64,000 bases of DNA from Morinoia aosen (lineage: Eukaryota; Arthropoda; Malacostraca; Amphipoda; Talitridae): assembly GCA_030386875.1 (NCBI GenBank), contig CM059562.1, forward strand, positions 23,923,360-23,987,359, read 5' to 3'. A program made the position numbers and the translations under genes. Below, in pieces: positions 1 to 14,139 of the stretch (position 1 is its first letter; each line of letters starts with the position of its first letter). A model generated the notes under the pieces. The model saw only the letters and a list, made by a program, of their open reading frames with translations. It searched no databases and was not told the origin of the DNA.

Positions 1-684
1 CACTGGCCTGCCTCATTGCCCTGCATCACTGGTTTGCCTCGCTGGCCTGCCTCACTGGCCTGCCTCACTGGCCTGCCTCACTGGCCTGCCTCACTGGCCT
101 GCCTCGCTAGCCTGCCTCACTGGCCTGCCTCACTGCCCTGCATCACTGGTTTGCCTCGCTGGCCTGCCTCACAGGCCTGCCTCACTGGCCTGCCTCACTG
201 GCCCGCCTCGCTGGCCTGCCTCACTGGCCTACCTCGCTGGCCTGCCTCACTGGCCTGCCTCACTGGCCTGCCTCACTGGCCTGCCTCACTGGCCTGCCTC
301 GCCGGCCTGCTTCACTAGCGTACCTCACTGGCCTGTTACTGGCCTGCCTCACTGGCCTGCATCACTGGCCTGCCTCACTGGCCTGCATCACTGGCCTGCC
401 TCACTGGCCTGCCTCACTGGCCTGCCTCTCTGGCCTGCCTCACTGGCCTTCCTTACTGGCCTTCCTCACTGGCCTGCATCACTGACCTGCCTCACTGGCC
501 TGCATCACTGACCTGCCTCACTGGCATGCCTCACTAGCTTGCCTCACTGGCCTGCCTCACTGGCCAGCCTCGCTGGCCTGCCTCACTAGCTTGCCTCACT
601 GGCCTGCCTCACTGGCGTGCCTCACTAGCATGCCTCACTAGCCGGCCTCACTGGCCTGCCTCACTAGTGTGCCTCACCTCACTG
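1..684. repeat. 13-bp minisatellite, truncated by the window edge
   Basis: The unit CACTGGCCTGCCT is repeated head to tail about 52 times, with variants such as CATCACTGGTTTG and CTAGCTTG. Divergence rises toward the right end near position 684. It is already in progress at base 1, so the array continues to the left. Because 13 is not a multiple of 3, the open frame seen through 16-318 repeats only every 39 bases and is a by-product of the array, not a gene. Confidence 0.97.
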
Positions 685-1284
685 TTGGTGTGGCTGGCTT
701 GGCTATGAATCCTTCGTTTCTTACGATTCAATGAGAGTCTTTCAAGGGGATCTGAATCAAGCACTCTATTTCCACATTAACTGTTTATTTAAAAAGCTGC
801 GCAGACTCCTACTTTGACCGAAACAGAGTCCTATTTCAGCTGCTTACAGAGGAAAACGGTCCAGGAGGCGTTATGAATGAATATATTCGTTAGCAATAAT
901 GCGACTGTGCATTGACGCCTTGCTTGCTACACGACAGCCGTCTCGCATGGACCACGCTTCCGTTGTTCCCCAGCACGAAGTTATGACTCATTCTTATGGC
1001 AAGTTTTCCTTTTTTTTGAAACTTTGGACCAACAATAAACGCGAAAAGTGTAAATCAAATGCACATTTTTTGAGGTTTACTTTAATTTTGGCTTGATGGT
1101 TCTTGCGGCAGAGCCGCGTTGCGTGAAGCGTGCCTTGCACTCACCAGTTGCTCTGTACTCACGCTGGACCAACGCTGACAAGGTCTTTCAAATTGACCGC
1201 ATAATTTCAGAACAGTTTGTAGCACCTCATTCTCGATATGAATATTTTTTGGGAACTGGAGAGTGTTCTTGTTCCATTCATTTT
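685..1284. other. Unique sequence between two minisatellites
   Basis: No gene, RNA or transposon recognised. Only short chance open frames are present (for example 899-1096). Confidence 0.6.
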
Positions 1285-1802
1285 TTGAGTGCCTGTCTGT
1301 ACTTTAATTTGAGTGCTTGTCTGTATTTTTGTTTGAGTGCTTGTCTGTGTTTTTGTTTGAGTGTTTGTATGTGTTTTTGTTTGAGTGCTTGTCTGTGTTT
1401 TTGTTTGAGTGCTTGTATGTGTTTTTGTTTGAGTGCTTGTCTGTGTTTTTGTTTGAGTGCTTGTATGTGTTTTTGTTTGAATGCTTGTTTGTGCTTGTGT
1501 TTGATTGCTTGTCTGTGTTTTTGTTTGAGTGCCTATCTGCACTTTTGTTTGAATGCTTGCTTGTGCTTTTGTTTGAGTGCGTGTCTGTGTTTTTGTTTGA
1601 GTGCTTGTTTGTGTTTTTGTTTGAGTGCTTGTTTGTGCTTTTGTTTGAGTGCTTGTACGTGTTTTTGTTTGAGTGCTTGTTTGTGCTTTTGTTTGAGTGC
1701 TTGTTTGTGCTTTTGTTTGAGTGCTTGTATGTGTTTTTGTTTGAGTGCTTGTCTGTGTTTTTGTGTGAATGCTTGTTTGTGCTTTTGTTTGAGTGCTTGT
1801 CG
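1285..1802. repeat. 24-bp minisatellite
   Basis: About 21-22 copies of a 24-bp unit close to TTGAGTGCTTGTCTGTGTTT plus TTGT. Common variants carry TATG or TTTG in place of TCTG, and GCTT in place of GTTT. As 24 is a multiple of 3, every frame without a stop in the unit stays open, giving long open frames on both strands (for example plus 1093-1827, an eight-residue Cys-rich repeat). No start context, splice signal or flanking coding sequence supports translation. Confidence 0.96.
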
Positions 1803-2166
1803 GTCGCTAATAGGAATAGTATACTGAACTATTTGCTGAACTAGTGCTTCAAATTTGTTAGATCTGTTTTACTATGTTTACCCAATTTTGAAAGATTCAA
1901 ATTGAATTTTTTACAAACTTAAATTCAATTTTTCTTTTTTATTTGAACTTGTTAAAAACGGAGTTTAAAGGATTTAATGAAAAACAAGTTACAAGCGTGA
2001 CGACATTTGTTTAATATAAGTATGATTCAGAATATCAGTTAAATAAAGTATGTTTATTAGTGTATGTTAGATCGCAATAATTTACCTAAAAATTTCGCGT
2101 ATCTAATATCAAAATTAAAAGTAAATTTAAATTGTTTGTCCACTCTGTTTCTACTCCCACCCTGTA
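1803..2166. other. AT-rich unique sequence
   Basis: No coding or RNA feature seen. Confidence 0.6.
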
Positions 2167-2278
2167 AGCTGGGTAACCGGATACATGTATACCGGAGGAC
2201 CGGATACTTTAGGCCCGATACATGTTAACGGGATAACCGGATACATGTAAACCGGATAACCGCATACATGAACTCTAT
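2167..2278. repeat. Small degenerate repeat built on ACCGGATACATGTA
   Basis: Four or five imperfect copies of ACCGGATACATGTA/ACCGGATAACC. The two best copies are about 23 bp long, separated by a 37-bp variant. ACATGT is self-complementary and the ACCGG/CCGGT blocks flank it, so some units could form short hairpins (for example ACCGGATACATGTATACCGG near 2176). Confidence 0.75.
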
Positions 2279-3584
2279 GCCTTGGCAGCCGAAATTTAAT
2301 TTTGAATTTCTATTTATTAATGTTCATTGAAATTCAATCAAAATTTATCCCGACACACCAGTAGGGGGAACAAAAGAAGAAAGGACGACACCCTTTTGGT
2401 TAGTTTATTTAAGACATTTTCACAAGCAAACTAGCTCTCACTCAAGAGTGGCGCCCTTATTTTTAACGGCTGGATTGCACTAGTCGACCATGTGTAATAA
2501 TACGCAGTTTTCGCTTGGTTGGTTGGTCCGTCTCTCTGTTACTCTTATGAGGATGCTCAATGACCGTAACTGTGACACGAGTTTCACCAGTGCTCAAGAA
2601 CAAGAATATTTCTATCGCGGGTGGATGGATATATTTGTATATTTAAATTTATATATTTATTTAGGATGGATATATTTGTTTGTCATCCACATTTGGAAGA
2701 TTTCTGTAATCGAAATAACGAATCTCGTCGTTTTTGGAGGGCCGTGTACACTAGTTCATGACAAAGAGCAATGAAGTAATCATTTCCAAGTTCTATTTGT
2801 TGTTATCAGTCGAGCTGATACCAAGTTTTTATCCATCGAGCTGCATGACGTGTGGGGTTACGCAAAGTTATTCCGAGAGTCAGAAGTCTTAAGAGCGCGG
2901 AGATACACACAAAAAACATGAAAATCTTTACTTTTAAGAATGCAAGAATTTATGATCAACTGTAAAAGAAGATTATTCGTAATCACGTTTTCTTGCCATG
3001 CAAAAGGGACAAAGAACATTGTGTTGCGTACACTCCAAATTTTTTGACGCACAGAACCATGAGCGCACTAAAAGCATCAAATTAAAATGTTTACAAACGA
3101 GCTATCAGGAAATATCTGAATATTTCCCTACAACCATAAAAACTTGCCATCAATTTGTAGTCGACTAAATAGATTCGTTTAGTAAGCACTGTAGAGAGTG
3201 ATCTGACCTCAGATGTAGGAAAGGTTCAGGACCTGTCACACTGGCCAGCCATTTCGTTCTAATATGTCAAAAAACGTTATGTAACTTGGAGCTCAGCCGT
3301 GGGAAACATCCTCTTCTGTAGGCTGCACGACACGGATCTTATTTCAGTGCATAGTTCCCCACGTTTCTATTCAATACTGCCCTCCTCCCCCTGATTATTC
3401 AAAACACTCAATTAGTCTAAACTGCATGTCTGCAACGTCAATAAACTGAACGCTAATTGAAGACAAATGTACTGGTTAGGAACGACAAAAGCATGTGTTA
3501 ATTAATACATTAGAAAATAAATAAAATGTTATTCATATGAGGGAAATACATCAAAATAGATAAGATGATATTCACATCACTGAA
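2279..3584. other. AT-rich sequence with no recognised feature
   Basis: Open frames are short (94 codons at most), lack codon bias or known motifs, and are not reported as genes. Confidence 0.6.
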
Positions 3585-3800
3585 CAGCGCAGCTCTGCCC
3601 GAGAGCGGCCGCAGCTCGAGGCGCTGGCGGCAGCAGGGAGCGCAGCCTCCGGCGCACGCGAGCGACGCTGCGTGGGGTCGGGACGCGAGCGGCGGCAGAG
3701 GTCGCAGATGGCACCTCACCGAGTCAGGTCAGGCACTGGAGGTCAGTATCGCTCTGGCGCTGGCACAGAGCGGGTCGGGTTGGTGAGGTTGTACTTGTCT
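3585..3800. promoter_or_regulatory. CpG-rich patch, possible promoter or untranslated first exon
   Basis: An abrupt island of high GC and dense CpG (NotI-like GCGGCCGC near 3605, repeated GCGC and CGAGCG) in AT-rich surroundings. A donor-like CTGGAG/GTCAGT lies near 3738-3750. No convincing TATA box or coding frame is visible. Promoter function is inference from composition only; a GC-rich repeat is an alternative. Confidence 0.3.
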
Positions 3801-5800
3801 TCCGCTCACAGCACGCGACTACCGATCCCACGCTTTTCTTTGTTCTCAAGTTCCCGGTTATGAGAAACTCACTTCTCAAAAGAATCAAGCTTCGCGTGTC
3901 TTTAAGATTAGTGAAAGAACACTCACTGTAACTTGTTCTCGAAACTTTTGTAAAGACTCTTCCTGACAGAAGAAAACAATCTGGTAGCCGTGATACGGTC
4001 GGAAAGGGACATTATTTGCATAATAACGTGGAGCGGCGCTGCGTTTCTTCGCGTAAATTGAATACTTGTCTCGCCCACGGCGAAGATCGCGCGGGCTGCT
4101 GCAGATCGCTTCTCGAGATCAGGTATTGCTCTCATTTATTCCCTTTGTGCGGGCCGAGGACTTGGACCGGGCCGCATCATGGCGCTTTCCATTTGCCATT
4201 TTTAATTGTCTTCATTTGAACACTGTAATAGCGCCGTGAGCAGAGGCAAGGCGGCACGACCATGCATTTTGAGGCTGCGTTGCAGAGCATTACTTTGCCG
4301 TTGAGGCACAATATCTCATAACTAAAAAAAGCGCACTTCAGGCAACTCTCAAACAATTGCATCGATTTCAAATATTCAGAATTGAGTAAAATATTCTGAA
4401 AAATTCACTCAAACATCAAAATTGCCGGGAAAATTTTCTCTCTCCGTACGTAAGACACACGTAATGGTTGTCTGCTGTTGGGGAAGTCATCAGTTCGTCA
4501 ATTCACCAGCGCCTCCATTGAAATTACTCGGGAATAAGGCACTTCACTAAGAGCTAAATGCTTTTATCCCATTAGAAAATACAGAAAAATGATAACACTC
4601 TACTTTCTGCTACAACGCCAGCATCATTTCTTTAACTAATATTCTGGTCTGTGAGGGTTGTACAACATTAAAAGATTATTTGCGAGTGAACCGCGTGGTT
4701 TAGAGTTGTCTCTCATGGCTATACGCAGGGAGAGCTATTTTGTCTATAGAAATGCAAGCGCCGTATTATTGTATCGGTGCTGGTTATAATGAATTAGGTT
4801 AACTACTTCATCAATTCAAATGGTAAAAAAACACAAATTTGCTCAGCTATTGAGATTAGTTAAACTGATTCAATGAAGTAGGACTCCCCTCGTGACTTGT
4901 GGTCATTTTTAACATATATCGGGGAAATTACTGCGTGTTGGGTTGAGCAGTAATTTAGGTCAACATGGTTTAATTTTTATTTTCCTCAGCACCATCAATC
5001 TCTCTTACAAAATGGCGGCAGACAGCTTGAGTACGCAAATGGTAATCTAAATTTGAGATTATTTCAAATCGGTGTTTTTCTAAGTGTTTTACGCATTCCA
5101 CTTCCAAATATAGAAGAGAGAGATAATGGCGACCTTCTACATGATTTACCTAAAATTTATTACAGTTCACAAAAAACTAAACGCACTCAAAGCATACCAT
5201 GTAGTGTAGTTTGATTGTTTGATGTTAACTTCATTTCTATATCCGTAAACAAAGTTGTTTTTTGTACGTAATTTATTTGAATTTTACACACCAATTTATA
5301 GTCTCATTTGAGTTTCATAGGCCAAGTAAAGTAGAAAGTTTTGAACTAACCTACAGAGAACGTGATAAATGTCACTTTCTAAATTTCATTTCCAGTAAAA
5401 TAATGTTGTTAGTAGAATACGAGGTCGTGCTGCATGGTGCGGGGGTCAGGGTACGTGCTGACTGACGGCTGAGACGTCGGCAGCTTATTTCCTTCTAGGT
5501 GGTATGAACGCAGGCCGCTCCACAGGCCAACGCTGCCTATAGCAGCACTGCTCTAAGCGTGTACTTCAACTTATGATCGTATTACGTTTTTGATATAATT
5601 ATTATTTCTTCGTCCTCTGGCAATATCATCATTTCCTTTGAAAATATTTTCTCTTATAACGTTTGATGCCATTGTTTGGGATTTAATATTATTTTGAGCT
5701 GACGAGAAACTTTGGTTGCTAATTTTGGTTTTTCATTTTGAGGAGATCTCGAAGCTCACAATGTTACGCAGTTTTGAGCTTCCAATACAATTTTCCCTTA
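3801..5800. other. Unassigned sequence, one weaker GC-rich stretch
   Basis: Mostly AT-rich. A second GC-richer stretch at about 4025-4190 includes a donor-like ATCAG/GTATTG near 4119. Neither a coding frame nor an RNA is recognisable. Confidence 0.5.
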
Positions 5801-5950
5801 CCAACAGGTGTGACATTTACCCTAACCGATGTAATATTTACCTTGACCGATGTGACTTTTGCTCTAACTGATGTGGCATATGATTCAACCTAAGTGATGT
5901 TTAATTCAACTAAAGTGTGATATGAAACAGCGATGGCCGATGTGACCAAA
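5801..5950. repeat. Degenerate 21-bp tandem repeat
   Basis: Successive blocks begin GATGTGACATTTACC, GATGTAATATTTACC, GATGTGACTTTTGCT and GATGTGGCATATGAT. The first three are 21 bp apart and later units drift in length. It is an old minisatellite of six or seven units. Confidence 0.7.
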
Positions 5951-8900
5951 GTGATAATTAGAATTAATTAAAAGGAAAGGTCTGAATGTTCTAACATCTG
6001 TGAAACATTGTATAATATCAATCGCATTGAAGAAAACGTATAAAATATTTAAAATAACGTAGATTCACTGAATCACGGTTGTCCGACACACATCACGGAG
6101 AAACTTGAATTCAATTCAGTGATAATGGTATTTGGGCGTCGCTTGTATTTATTTCATAAGGTTATTGTTCAGTACCCGAATTGAAAAAAATATATTTTCA
6201 ATCAACATAACTTTGATTTCAACTCATCTGCAATAAATATTACCTGGACATTTCTTCTGATCAATTTCTATGAGGACGAGGCGCTTTATAGCAACATAGA
6301 AAAAGTGCAGATTTCGTTTCAGAACGACCGTATAAGCCAGACCGAATATCTCACCATGAACACTGAACCGTGGTCTGAGTAATTGTTTGCAGTGTCATTA
6401 ATGATCATCACTTGTCTATGCCATTTTTAATTTTAACATTTTCTGCAATTTTTTCTGAGCGAGGTTAGCACTTTAAAATTGTACCGATTTTTTTGAATTC
6501 CCTACCAAACCAAGTGCATGCGTGCATACAAGTTAAATTTTCCATGTTGATAAGATTAAAAGTATTATTACTTTACACATTATACATGTATATGTCATTT
6601 CTTGCCGGAAGCCAGCTTAAATCCTTCACAGTTATGGAAGATTTCCTGAGATCGATTTGAAATTAGAATTCATTATTTCAATATCCCCTTTATTTGCATC
6701 ACTAGCTACTGAGATGAAATAGCTAACCCTTTGACAGAAAGAGATATTAGACATTATGTATGAGTACGTTGATTTTTTCATAACAGTGAAAAAAGATATG
6801 TTGAAGTGTTCTTTTGAATATTATAGTTTTAATTTACTCATATTTGTTTAGTGTTCTTACAATTTTTTTGCTGAAGATAAACTATTGAGTTCGAAACGTT
6901 CAATATTATTCATTTAGACTTTACCGATTGTATTGATAAAATCACCTTACGTACAGCGATTTGCGCCTTGCATTTCATTTTTGAAAGAAGATACTTTCAG
7001 CTTTAGGTCCTTTTACTTTCATTTTCTTTTCACAATTGTCTTCAATGCCAGCTATAATTGCAGCCGTCACAGCCTTGAGTATATGATGTGCAAAACTTTA
7101 CCATAAAAAATAGCTATGCTCTTTTTTGACGGAAGACAATTTTTTACGACAATCAAAAAAGGTATCGCTTTTCACAGAGAACTTTAGTCTAAATGCAAGA
7201 AAGAACTAAAGACTCATGAACAATAAAAAAGTATTAACTTAAAAGAACGTATGAAAATATTGTTGTCTGGTACGTTTATGGATGTGCTTTCAAGAGAATA
7301 CGCATTTTTTTCATATCAAACTGCATAAAGCCATCAAACATTTTAATAATTTTTTTAAAGTTTTATTCATTTTTGGCGAGGTTGAACTACAGAAACGAGT
7401 CACCGTGAGAAGGCGCTCTCAAAGTGAGCTAAGCTGATGCACGTGACCGGGCAGTCGTGGAAGTTCGATGCAATATTAAGTGTGGGTATGGTAAAGTGCA
7501 CAGACGCATTTGAGTAGTGGTATTTAGATTAAAAGATCTATTTAATTCGTCAAAAATGCTTGAAACAATTTCATAAGTTTTGAGGCTTTTAACAATGGTT
7601 TCTTAAACGCATTAGTAGTTCGACGAAGTTTTTGAAATTTTTTGCTGTTTAGGTATCTGTAATTGCTATAATACTGCATCGCCTCTCTTATGATGAGTGG
7701 AATGCGCATAAATGACCTTCAATTGTAAATGTTAGATAACACAAAATGTGTGAAAATTTTGGTGTTTTTAATTTTTCTGAGGAATTTTCTTAAGCAGGAA
7801 ACATATTCTTACAACAAGGGGTTATTGTTGAGAACTGGAAACTTTTTTCTCGGATTAGTTTAATTTTTCAGTTATTTCAGTTCATTTCACGTCATCAGTT
7901 ATTTTCTCTCTTACTCACACATCTTGTTCTTTGTAGCTATTCACCTAATATCCTGACGCAAGAGATTCGCAGATTTGCACGTCGTGTGGCTGACGTTAGG
8001 TAGAGTGCGCGCTAATTTCACCACGCTTGCTGGTCCCCCAGCTCACTGTTCCCATTATGATACAATTTATCATAGATTTGCTTTTACTGACTCACAAAAT
8101 GCTTAAAATGCTAAAGCAGAGTTTGATTTAAATTGAAAAATGATGGCTTGAATTACTCTTTCATGTGACTCTCTTTGAAATCAAACAATTTATTGTGGTT
8201 GTTGTCTGAAACATTGCAAGGATATCGAATAGATAATATCAGTTTTGCACCACCGAACCTAAACACTGACAATTATGTACCGTGTAATGTGTTTTCTTTT
8301 TATTCTAAAACATAGCGTGGCAAATTGAAGTCTGCGAATTAAAAAACAAAAGTAGTGAAATGTTTTACACGTGTACGAAAGTTTATTGTACATGACAAAG
8401 AATTTTAAAAATGAGCTCCTTACGGTCTGCTATTGTACTTCACAGATTTGGGAGATGTATATCCTTAACACAGCACGTGTAGTGCTAAGACATTATAATG
8501 TAATTGATATCAACATGACATTAATATTAATATCGACAAATAAGTTAAGACATTAAAATGCAATTAATATCTAACAGTTAGCACCAGCATTGTGGGTCAA
8601 AGAAGTAACATGGCTTCAATCGCAACGCACGTATTAAGATATGATCAAATCCTTCACGAAACTATATAGTATATGCCTTGGAATTAGTTTAGCATGCATG
8701 TAAGAAAACTATGTTAAATTTAACTTGAATGAACGTACAGTTTGTTTTTCTGGTCGGCGCCTTTCGCTGGTATTGAAATGCCTCAGTGTTTTTCAGAGTA
8801 GCTTCGCAGTTGATCCCATTTTTCACGGTAAAGAATAATGTTTTGAAATGATATAGAGTTCGATTTTTTTTAATTCCTTTGCGATTAGCTTGCATGTGTT

Positions 8901-11211
8901 TCTGTTTTTAAGTTTCCTTTTGATTTTGCTTTATTTATTTAACATTTTTCTAATAATTGGAGAACCTGCGAGTTTCAAGCCAAATTTTGAATGCCAGTTA
9001 GGTGAGAGCGCCGCGCGTCAAAGGAGTTCTAAAATTTGACACCAGCAGGAAAAACGTATTTTGAGACCTGGCTTTTGAGTTATAAGGAAGTATGAGCTTA
9101 TTTTAATTTCTTGTTAAGTAGTCATGACCGTCAGTTCGAGCGTAAATTTGGTCAGAGGTTTTATAGTTTTCAATAGTAATACGTATCTCATACATGAAAC
9201 CACCGAGATAAAATCGGTGGTAATCCGGCATTTTCCGAATTTTTTTACGTTCGTGAATGAATCATTTGTGTGGGCGTAGTATTCTACGCAGGAAATAGCT
9301 GCAATAGCCTTTTTGAAATGTGAATTTTCTTCCAGTTTCATTTTTGTCAATGCTGTACCAGGCTACAAATATTGATGTTGATTTTACGGAGATCGGTGAA
9401 ACTTAAGGGCTTCTCTTGATAGGACCTGCATGATTTTGTGCAAAATTTCCATGGATTTGAGCTGTTTAATGATCACATGATTGACATGATTTTTGAAGGT
9501 CAAATTTTGTCCAGTATTTTTCCGACAAATTTTTAACTCTCAGTATCTTGAATTTTTCTTCGTTTATCAAAATACTAGGTTGCAATATTTCCTCTCATAA
9601 GATAATATTTTGTGTTAAGTCTTGTTGAATGTATACTAATAATATTTTATGCGGACCTGAGCGAAACGCAACTTAATTTCTTATTTACGTGCATTGTCAT
9701 GTTCACCTTGTTTTTATTGGAGAAATTTGATGATGAGTCATCCGCGAATAGTATAACTTTAAAAGATTATGCTACTCTCATATATTGCAAATATGTTGGT
9801 TGAAAAGCTTATAAAGATGAGAAATAGGTAGAATGAGAGGTAGAGTGAGGGGCAAGTGGGAAGATTTTTTCGTTTTCAGCGATACCTATTTCCCCATAAA
9901 GGCAAAGTAGTTATGGGTAATTTCTGCGGTACGCATGACAAGTCTCATCTTGAAGGGATGAAATACCATGTTCAATTGTCGTATTGTGTTTTTGAAATTA
10001 TTTTTCGGTCCATAAAGCACTGAACCTAGAGTCCAAAACTAAAGCTAATCTCATTTCTTCCAATCACAAGCTACACCACATCGAGTATGACTCTACCTAT
10101 AGTTGGGGTCATCATAGACAGTAACAGTTTAGAAAATAAAACTCGTGTCTATTTTTCATTTCTTAGAGCTCATAGTAGTTGAGCAAGAAATTATGCCACG
10201 TTTTCATCCTATACAATGCTCAATTGAACTCGACCGCATGTTGCTTCAATCGTAACAATTCCTTAACAAATATTTTCGTTCTGGAAGTAGGGTAATGGAC
10301 GCCATAAATTCTCGTTTAGAAATATAATTTCTCTGAAAACAATGACAACTTTTAATATAGCATCAGTAAAATGAAGTTTATATTGTTCACACAATTTTCT
10401 GCCAGCAGAAATAAAAGAAAATCATGTACGAGTACGCAACATTTTGCTGCACTATGCACCAACTAATCGTGCAGTTTTCATATCCGAAGTCTCTGTCTCG
10501 CAGTCACGCAATTATTCAGTACGTGCAGCAGGGATGCCGCCTCTCAACAGATTGCTATCGTCAAGTTGAAAAAGTGTGAGATATCTCCGCTCTGTGCTTG
10601 CTTGAAAAGTCTCTCATTAAGACACTTGTTCCACAGAAGAGCAATAACTCACTGAGCTGTATATCACTACGTCAAACAGGTGAATGCACGTTTTCTCTCT
10701 GTCTTCGAAAATATCTTGATTTTCAGCCCAGCAATCACATAGTGCGCAATCATACAATATGTAGCACAAAATGCCAGTGGTGCAGCAGCAGTTGGCTCCC
10801 GCGTGTCGAGAACCAATAAACAAGCAGGAGTATTGACAAGCTGCGCTCTCACTTGTCGAGTCAATCGCTCTGTGCTCGTTCCTCCGACGGTGTTCAGGCT
10901 AGCTCAAGTAAGAAGGTTATCATAGAATAAATCTCGCATTAATTGACGAGAGGAAATGAGTGCATTACAGCCAAGTACAAACCTTCTACCGAGTATATTT
11001 AGGTCATGTGTGTCAACACTCGTTTGTTTGAGCCTGCCCTTTTCGGCATGACATACATATACTTATAAATCGTATACTTCGCTAAACAAATAATTTACCT
11101 GATGATATGCCTAGCACTGCGGCACATTATTAGTTTTCCCTCACATTTTTAAATGAAGTTCAATTCGTAAAATGCGTGGTTTGAATGAAAGTAGATCTTG
11201 AAGGTACACAG
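5951..11211. other. Long AT-rich gene-free stretch
   Basis: Over 5 kb with stops in all frames at the density expected for non-coding DNA. It contains a two-copy 60-bp direct repeat at about 8486-8575 (see separate entry). No transposase or RNA motifs were recognised. Confidence 0.6.
8486..8575. repeat. Two-copy direct repeat, 60-bp offset
   Basis: TAAGACATTATAATGTAATT at 8486 recurs as TAAGACATTAAAATGCAATT at 8546, followed in both by GATATC/AATATC and AAC. It is a short local duplication. Confidence 0.7.
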
Positions 11212-11565
11212 GGTGGTAAAATTGTTCCTGGACTAAGTGAATTAGTAATATATGCACAGAAGGATAGTGAAAGGAAACAAAAGTCATCCCCACATTAATT
11301 TACTAATTACCATGAAACCAAATAGAAGTTCATTTTTGTTTGTGCCCTTCCTTTGATTAGATTATTCTCTCAAATCTTCCTCTGAAACTTTCAACAAACA
11401 TCCGCAGTTTCTTTTGCATTATTTTGTTCCATACCCTCTTAAGGGACGACTTCAAATCGTCGACAGTGCGTGGCTTGATTCACCGACTTCAGTCTCCAGC
11501 ATTGACCAAACACTGAAGTACAGGGAGTTCAAATCAGGCGAAGATGAAGGCCACGTTGGCGTTTA
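11212..11565 (-). pseudogene. Mariner/IS630-type transposase, C-terminal relic
   Basis: Read on the minus strand from about 11565, the translation starts with the SPDLN catalytic-region motif preceded by WP, then an SVWSMLETEV stretch, a helix-rich linker containing DLKSSLKRVWNKI and a terminal VESFRGRFERII segment. That order is the C-terminal third of Tc1/mariner-superfamily DDE/D transposases, where this motif lies just upstream of the last catalytic Asp. In-frame stops near 11340-11355 end the frame. The N-terminal two-thirds and first catalytic Asp residues are absent upstream, so the copy is 5' truncated. The lower-coordinate edge begins with CACAGGGTGGTAAAATTG, which resembles a terminal inverted repeat; no partner was found. 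A dead DNA transposon; the superfamily is reasonably sure, the family is not. Confidence 0.75.
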
Positions 11566-14139
11566 CTCATTTTCAAAGTATTACACAAGGTTTGCTTTTA
11601 TTTCAAATAGAAAAGGAGTAAGAAAATTTCCCCCCCCTCTACTTATCGTCTGAAAATGAAATTATTTTCATTTTTATGATTATTTTATATTTTTACCATC
11701 TTGAAGTAATGTGACCCAAATCTTGCCATAGATTATACTGTACTGTTGTAACTGGACCAAAAGCCTAACTCTATTTTATGAGTTGAAATTGCCAGGACAA
11801 TATTTGAAACTAGTAAAATGCATATTAAGTAAGCTGCGAAACTAATGTGTTCGTTTCATTAAACCGTCTCAAATAGTTCGATAGATAAATTCGGTGGATG
11901 GCCTTACCAAAGGATTTATTTTTATCGTTTAGCAACTGTTGACATGAGGAAATGTTCTCTTAAATTAAATTGTTCAAATATCAGGCAGGGGAAAGAAATA
12001 AAAACATCTTATTCAAAGAAGAGGTGATCTATAAGAAAATGCAAAAACGATGCTCCTTTTGTAGAGGTATTTTTGAATGTTTCCTATTGAATAAAATATT
12101 TTCGTAATTATCCAACTAATGCTTCAAATAGTCGTGCAAAAAATTACTGATAAGCTGAATTTGAAGTCGTAATTTTATTAAAAAACCTTTCCTGGGAACT
12201 TAGAAGAATTTGGGTACTTTTGAAAAAATGGAGTCGCCATTTTAGTGTAGCTTTTGTCTGCGTTTGCAGGTTCTTTCGCGATGAGTCTATTTCTGTAGTT
12301 GCAGCCATCATAATCAAACGACACCCATCAGTGAAAATTTTGAAGAACAAAATACGAAGGTCGATGTGATTTGAAAGTATTGCAATAAATAACTGGAAAG
12401 GTGAGACAAATGCTATAAAAATGCGTCGCTTTCGAAGAAAACTGAACGAAAATGAAAAATGTATTTAATTAAAGAATTTATTAGAATGCTCAAAAACTAG
12501 GTTTATATAAATTGTTTTATTGTCTAGAGTGCTGAGTGAAAGCAAAGGAATTTTTCAAAAGTTTGTATTCAAGGACAGTTATTCTACATGCTCCGATAAA
12601 AGACAGTCGTCGAATTTCTTTGGAACGTGCATTGGAAATTAAGAGGATAAGCAGACACATCAAAATAATAAATTGAAATAATTATGCTCCACGTAGGCCA
12701 TTATAAATTTTTAGGGTGATACACAATAAATATTCTGGCAGATGAAATGGACTGATGTCACCATTCTGCAGACCATGGAGAGGTTTTTATTCTCAATTGA
12801 GTAACGTTCTAACTTTTTTAAATTGAAACCTTGACTGAAATGTCACTTTAAAATCCAAACCAGATAGATCGTATCAATTAATTTGAACTAAGAGACGCAA
12901 ATCAAGCATCCGTCAGCAATTCTTCTGGTAACAAAGCCTGAAATAACCAAGCTAACCCTGTTTAGTAAGGCCAGTACAACATGGCACCAAGGCTCGCCAA
13001 GCCGTTATGTCGGCCAGCAGCGGCCATATTTACACTTCATGCAATACAAAAAGCGGGTCATAATTTGATCAGCATCAGAGGAAGGGCACGGGCACAGCAC
13101 CTGGCGGGTGCTCCCTCTGATGAGCGCCGATTGTTCCATATTTCCCAGAAGGCCTGAGGAGGAGCTGAGGCGTCTGTGCAAGAATAACTTGAAGAGTTGT
13201 GATATTTTCCAGGTCGCCTGCCCCTTGTAAAAGAAGTACAGGTGAAGGCTTTGTTTTTCCTCATGGGCTAGCTCTGGCTATACTGGTTGTATCGTTTGAA
13301 AATGCCACTTCGAATGAAATGCACAGATTTTTCACACAATGTGATGGTTTTTCTCCGACTAAATCTCTGAGTTATTCGATTTGGTAGCTGCATGAGCTCT
13401 TCAACCTACGTAAGTGACTTTTCTCCGCTGCAATGAATACATTGAGGAACATCCAGCGGTGCAGTCTGTATTGGTCAAGGGATGACCCCATTTCCAAATT
13501 TCGGAGTCGTGCATTTATACTTGAAGTTGATTTCGTTTTTATCTTTGGCGTACATCAGTTATTGTAGCAAAATCCAGTCCCTTCAAATGAGTTCTTTGCA
13601 TAAGCTCATACCAAAAATACACTGCTATCAAGAATAAGTCCTAAGCAGCAATTATACTGTAAAAAAAACATTTTTAATAGCCTAAGAAATGGAAAGTAAT
13701 TACTTTAATTGCTTATTTATACGTTTATCCACATACACAAGAACTTTATTGTTGCCTGTGCCAGAGTAGGAGCAAGGTACCTAAGCACGATACGTGTCGT
13801 AACAATTATGGTAAAAAACAAATAAAAAGTCTGTAATGTTCGAACCAACTGTTTACGACGGGCACGTGTTCAAGCTGAAATAAAGACTGAAAAACAATAA
13901 GAAATATTTATCTCGTTAGATGTGCAGAACAGAGTAGAGGCGTAGACGACGATACTCCAGTGTGGACTTTTTTGTCTCAGATTTAGGAGCATTGAAAGAT
14001 CGCTTGATCGTGCGCCTGATAACAAAGAGCGAAACCCACCCCGTGTAACTGAGCGACACTTAGGAGAGAAGTAGATGTTAATTGTTGCACTGAGCAGACG
14101 CGAGCTTTGCTGAGTACATCTCTGTTCTTTAGGATGATA
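11566..14139. other. Unassigned AT-rich sequence
   Basis: No gene recognised. A less AT-rich portion at about 12960-13260 holds several CpG and purine-rich stretches and could be a conserved non-coding element, but nothing in the sequence alone proves it. Confidence 0.5.

Noticed and set aside
1093..1827. 244-codon Cys-rich open frame
   Set aside because: By-product of the 24-bp minisatellite. Alternative frames and the opposite strand are also open, and no coding sequence flanks it.
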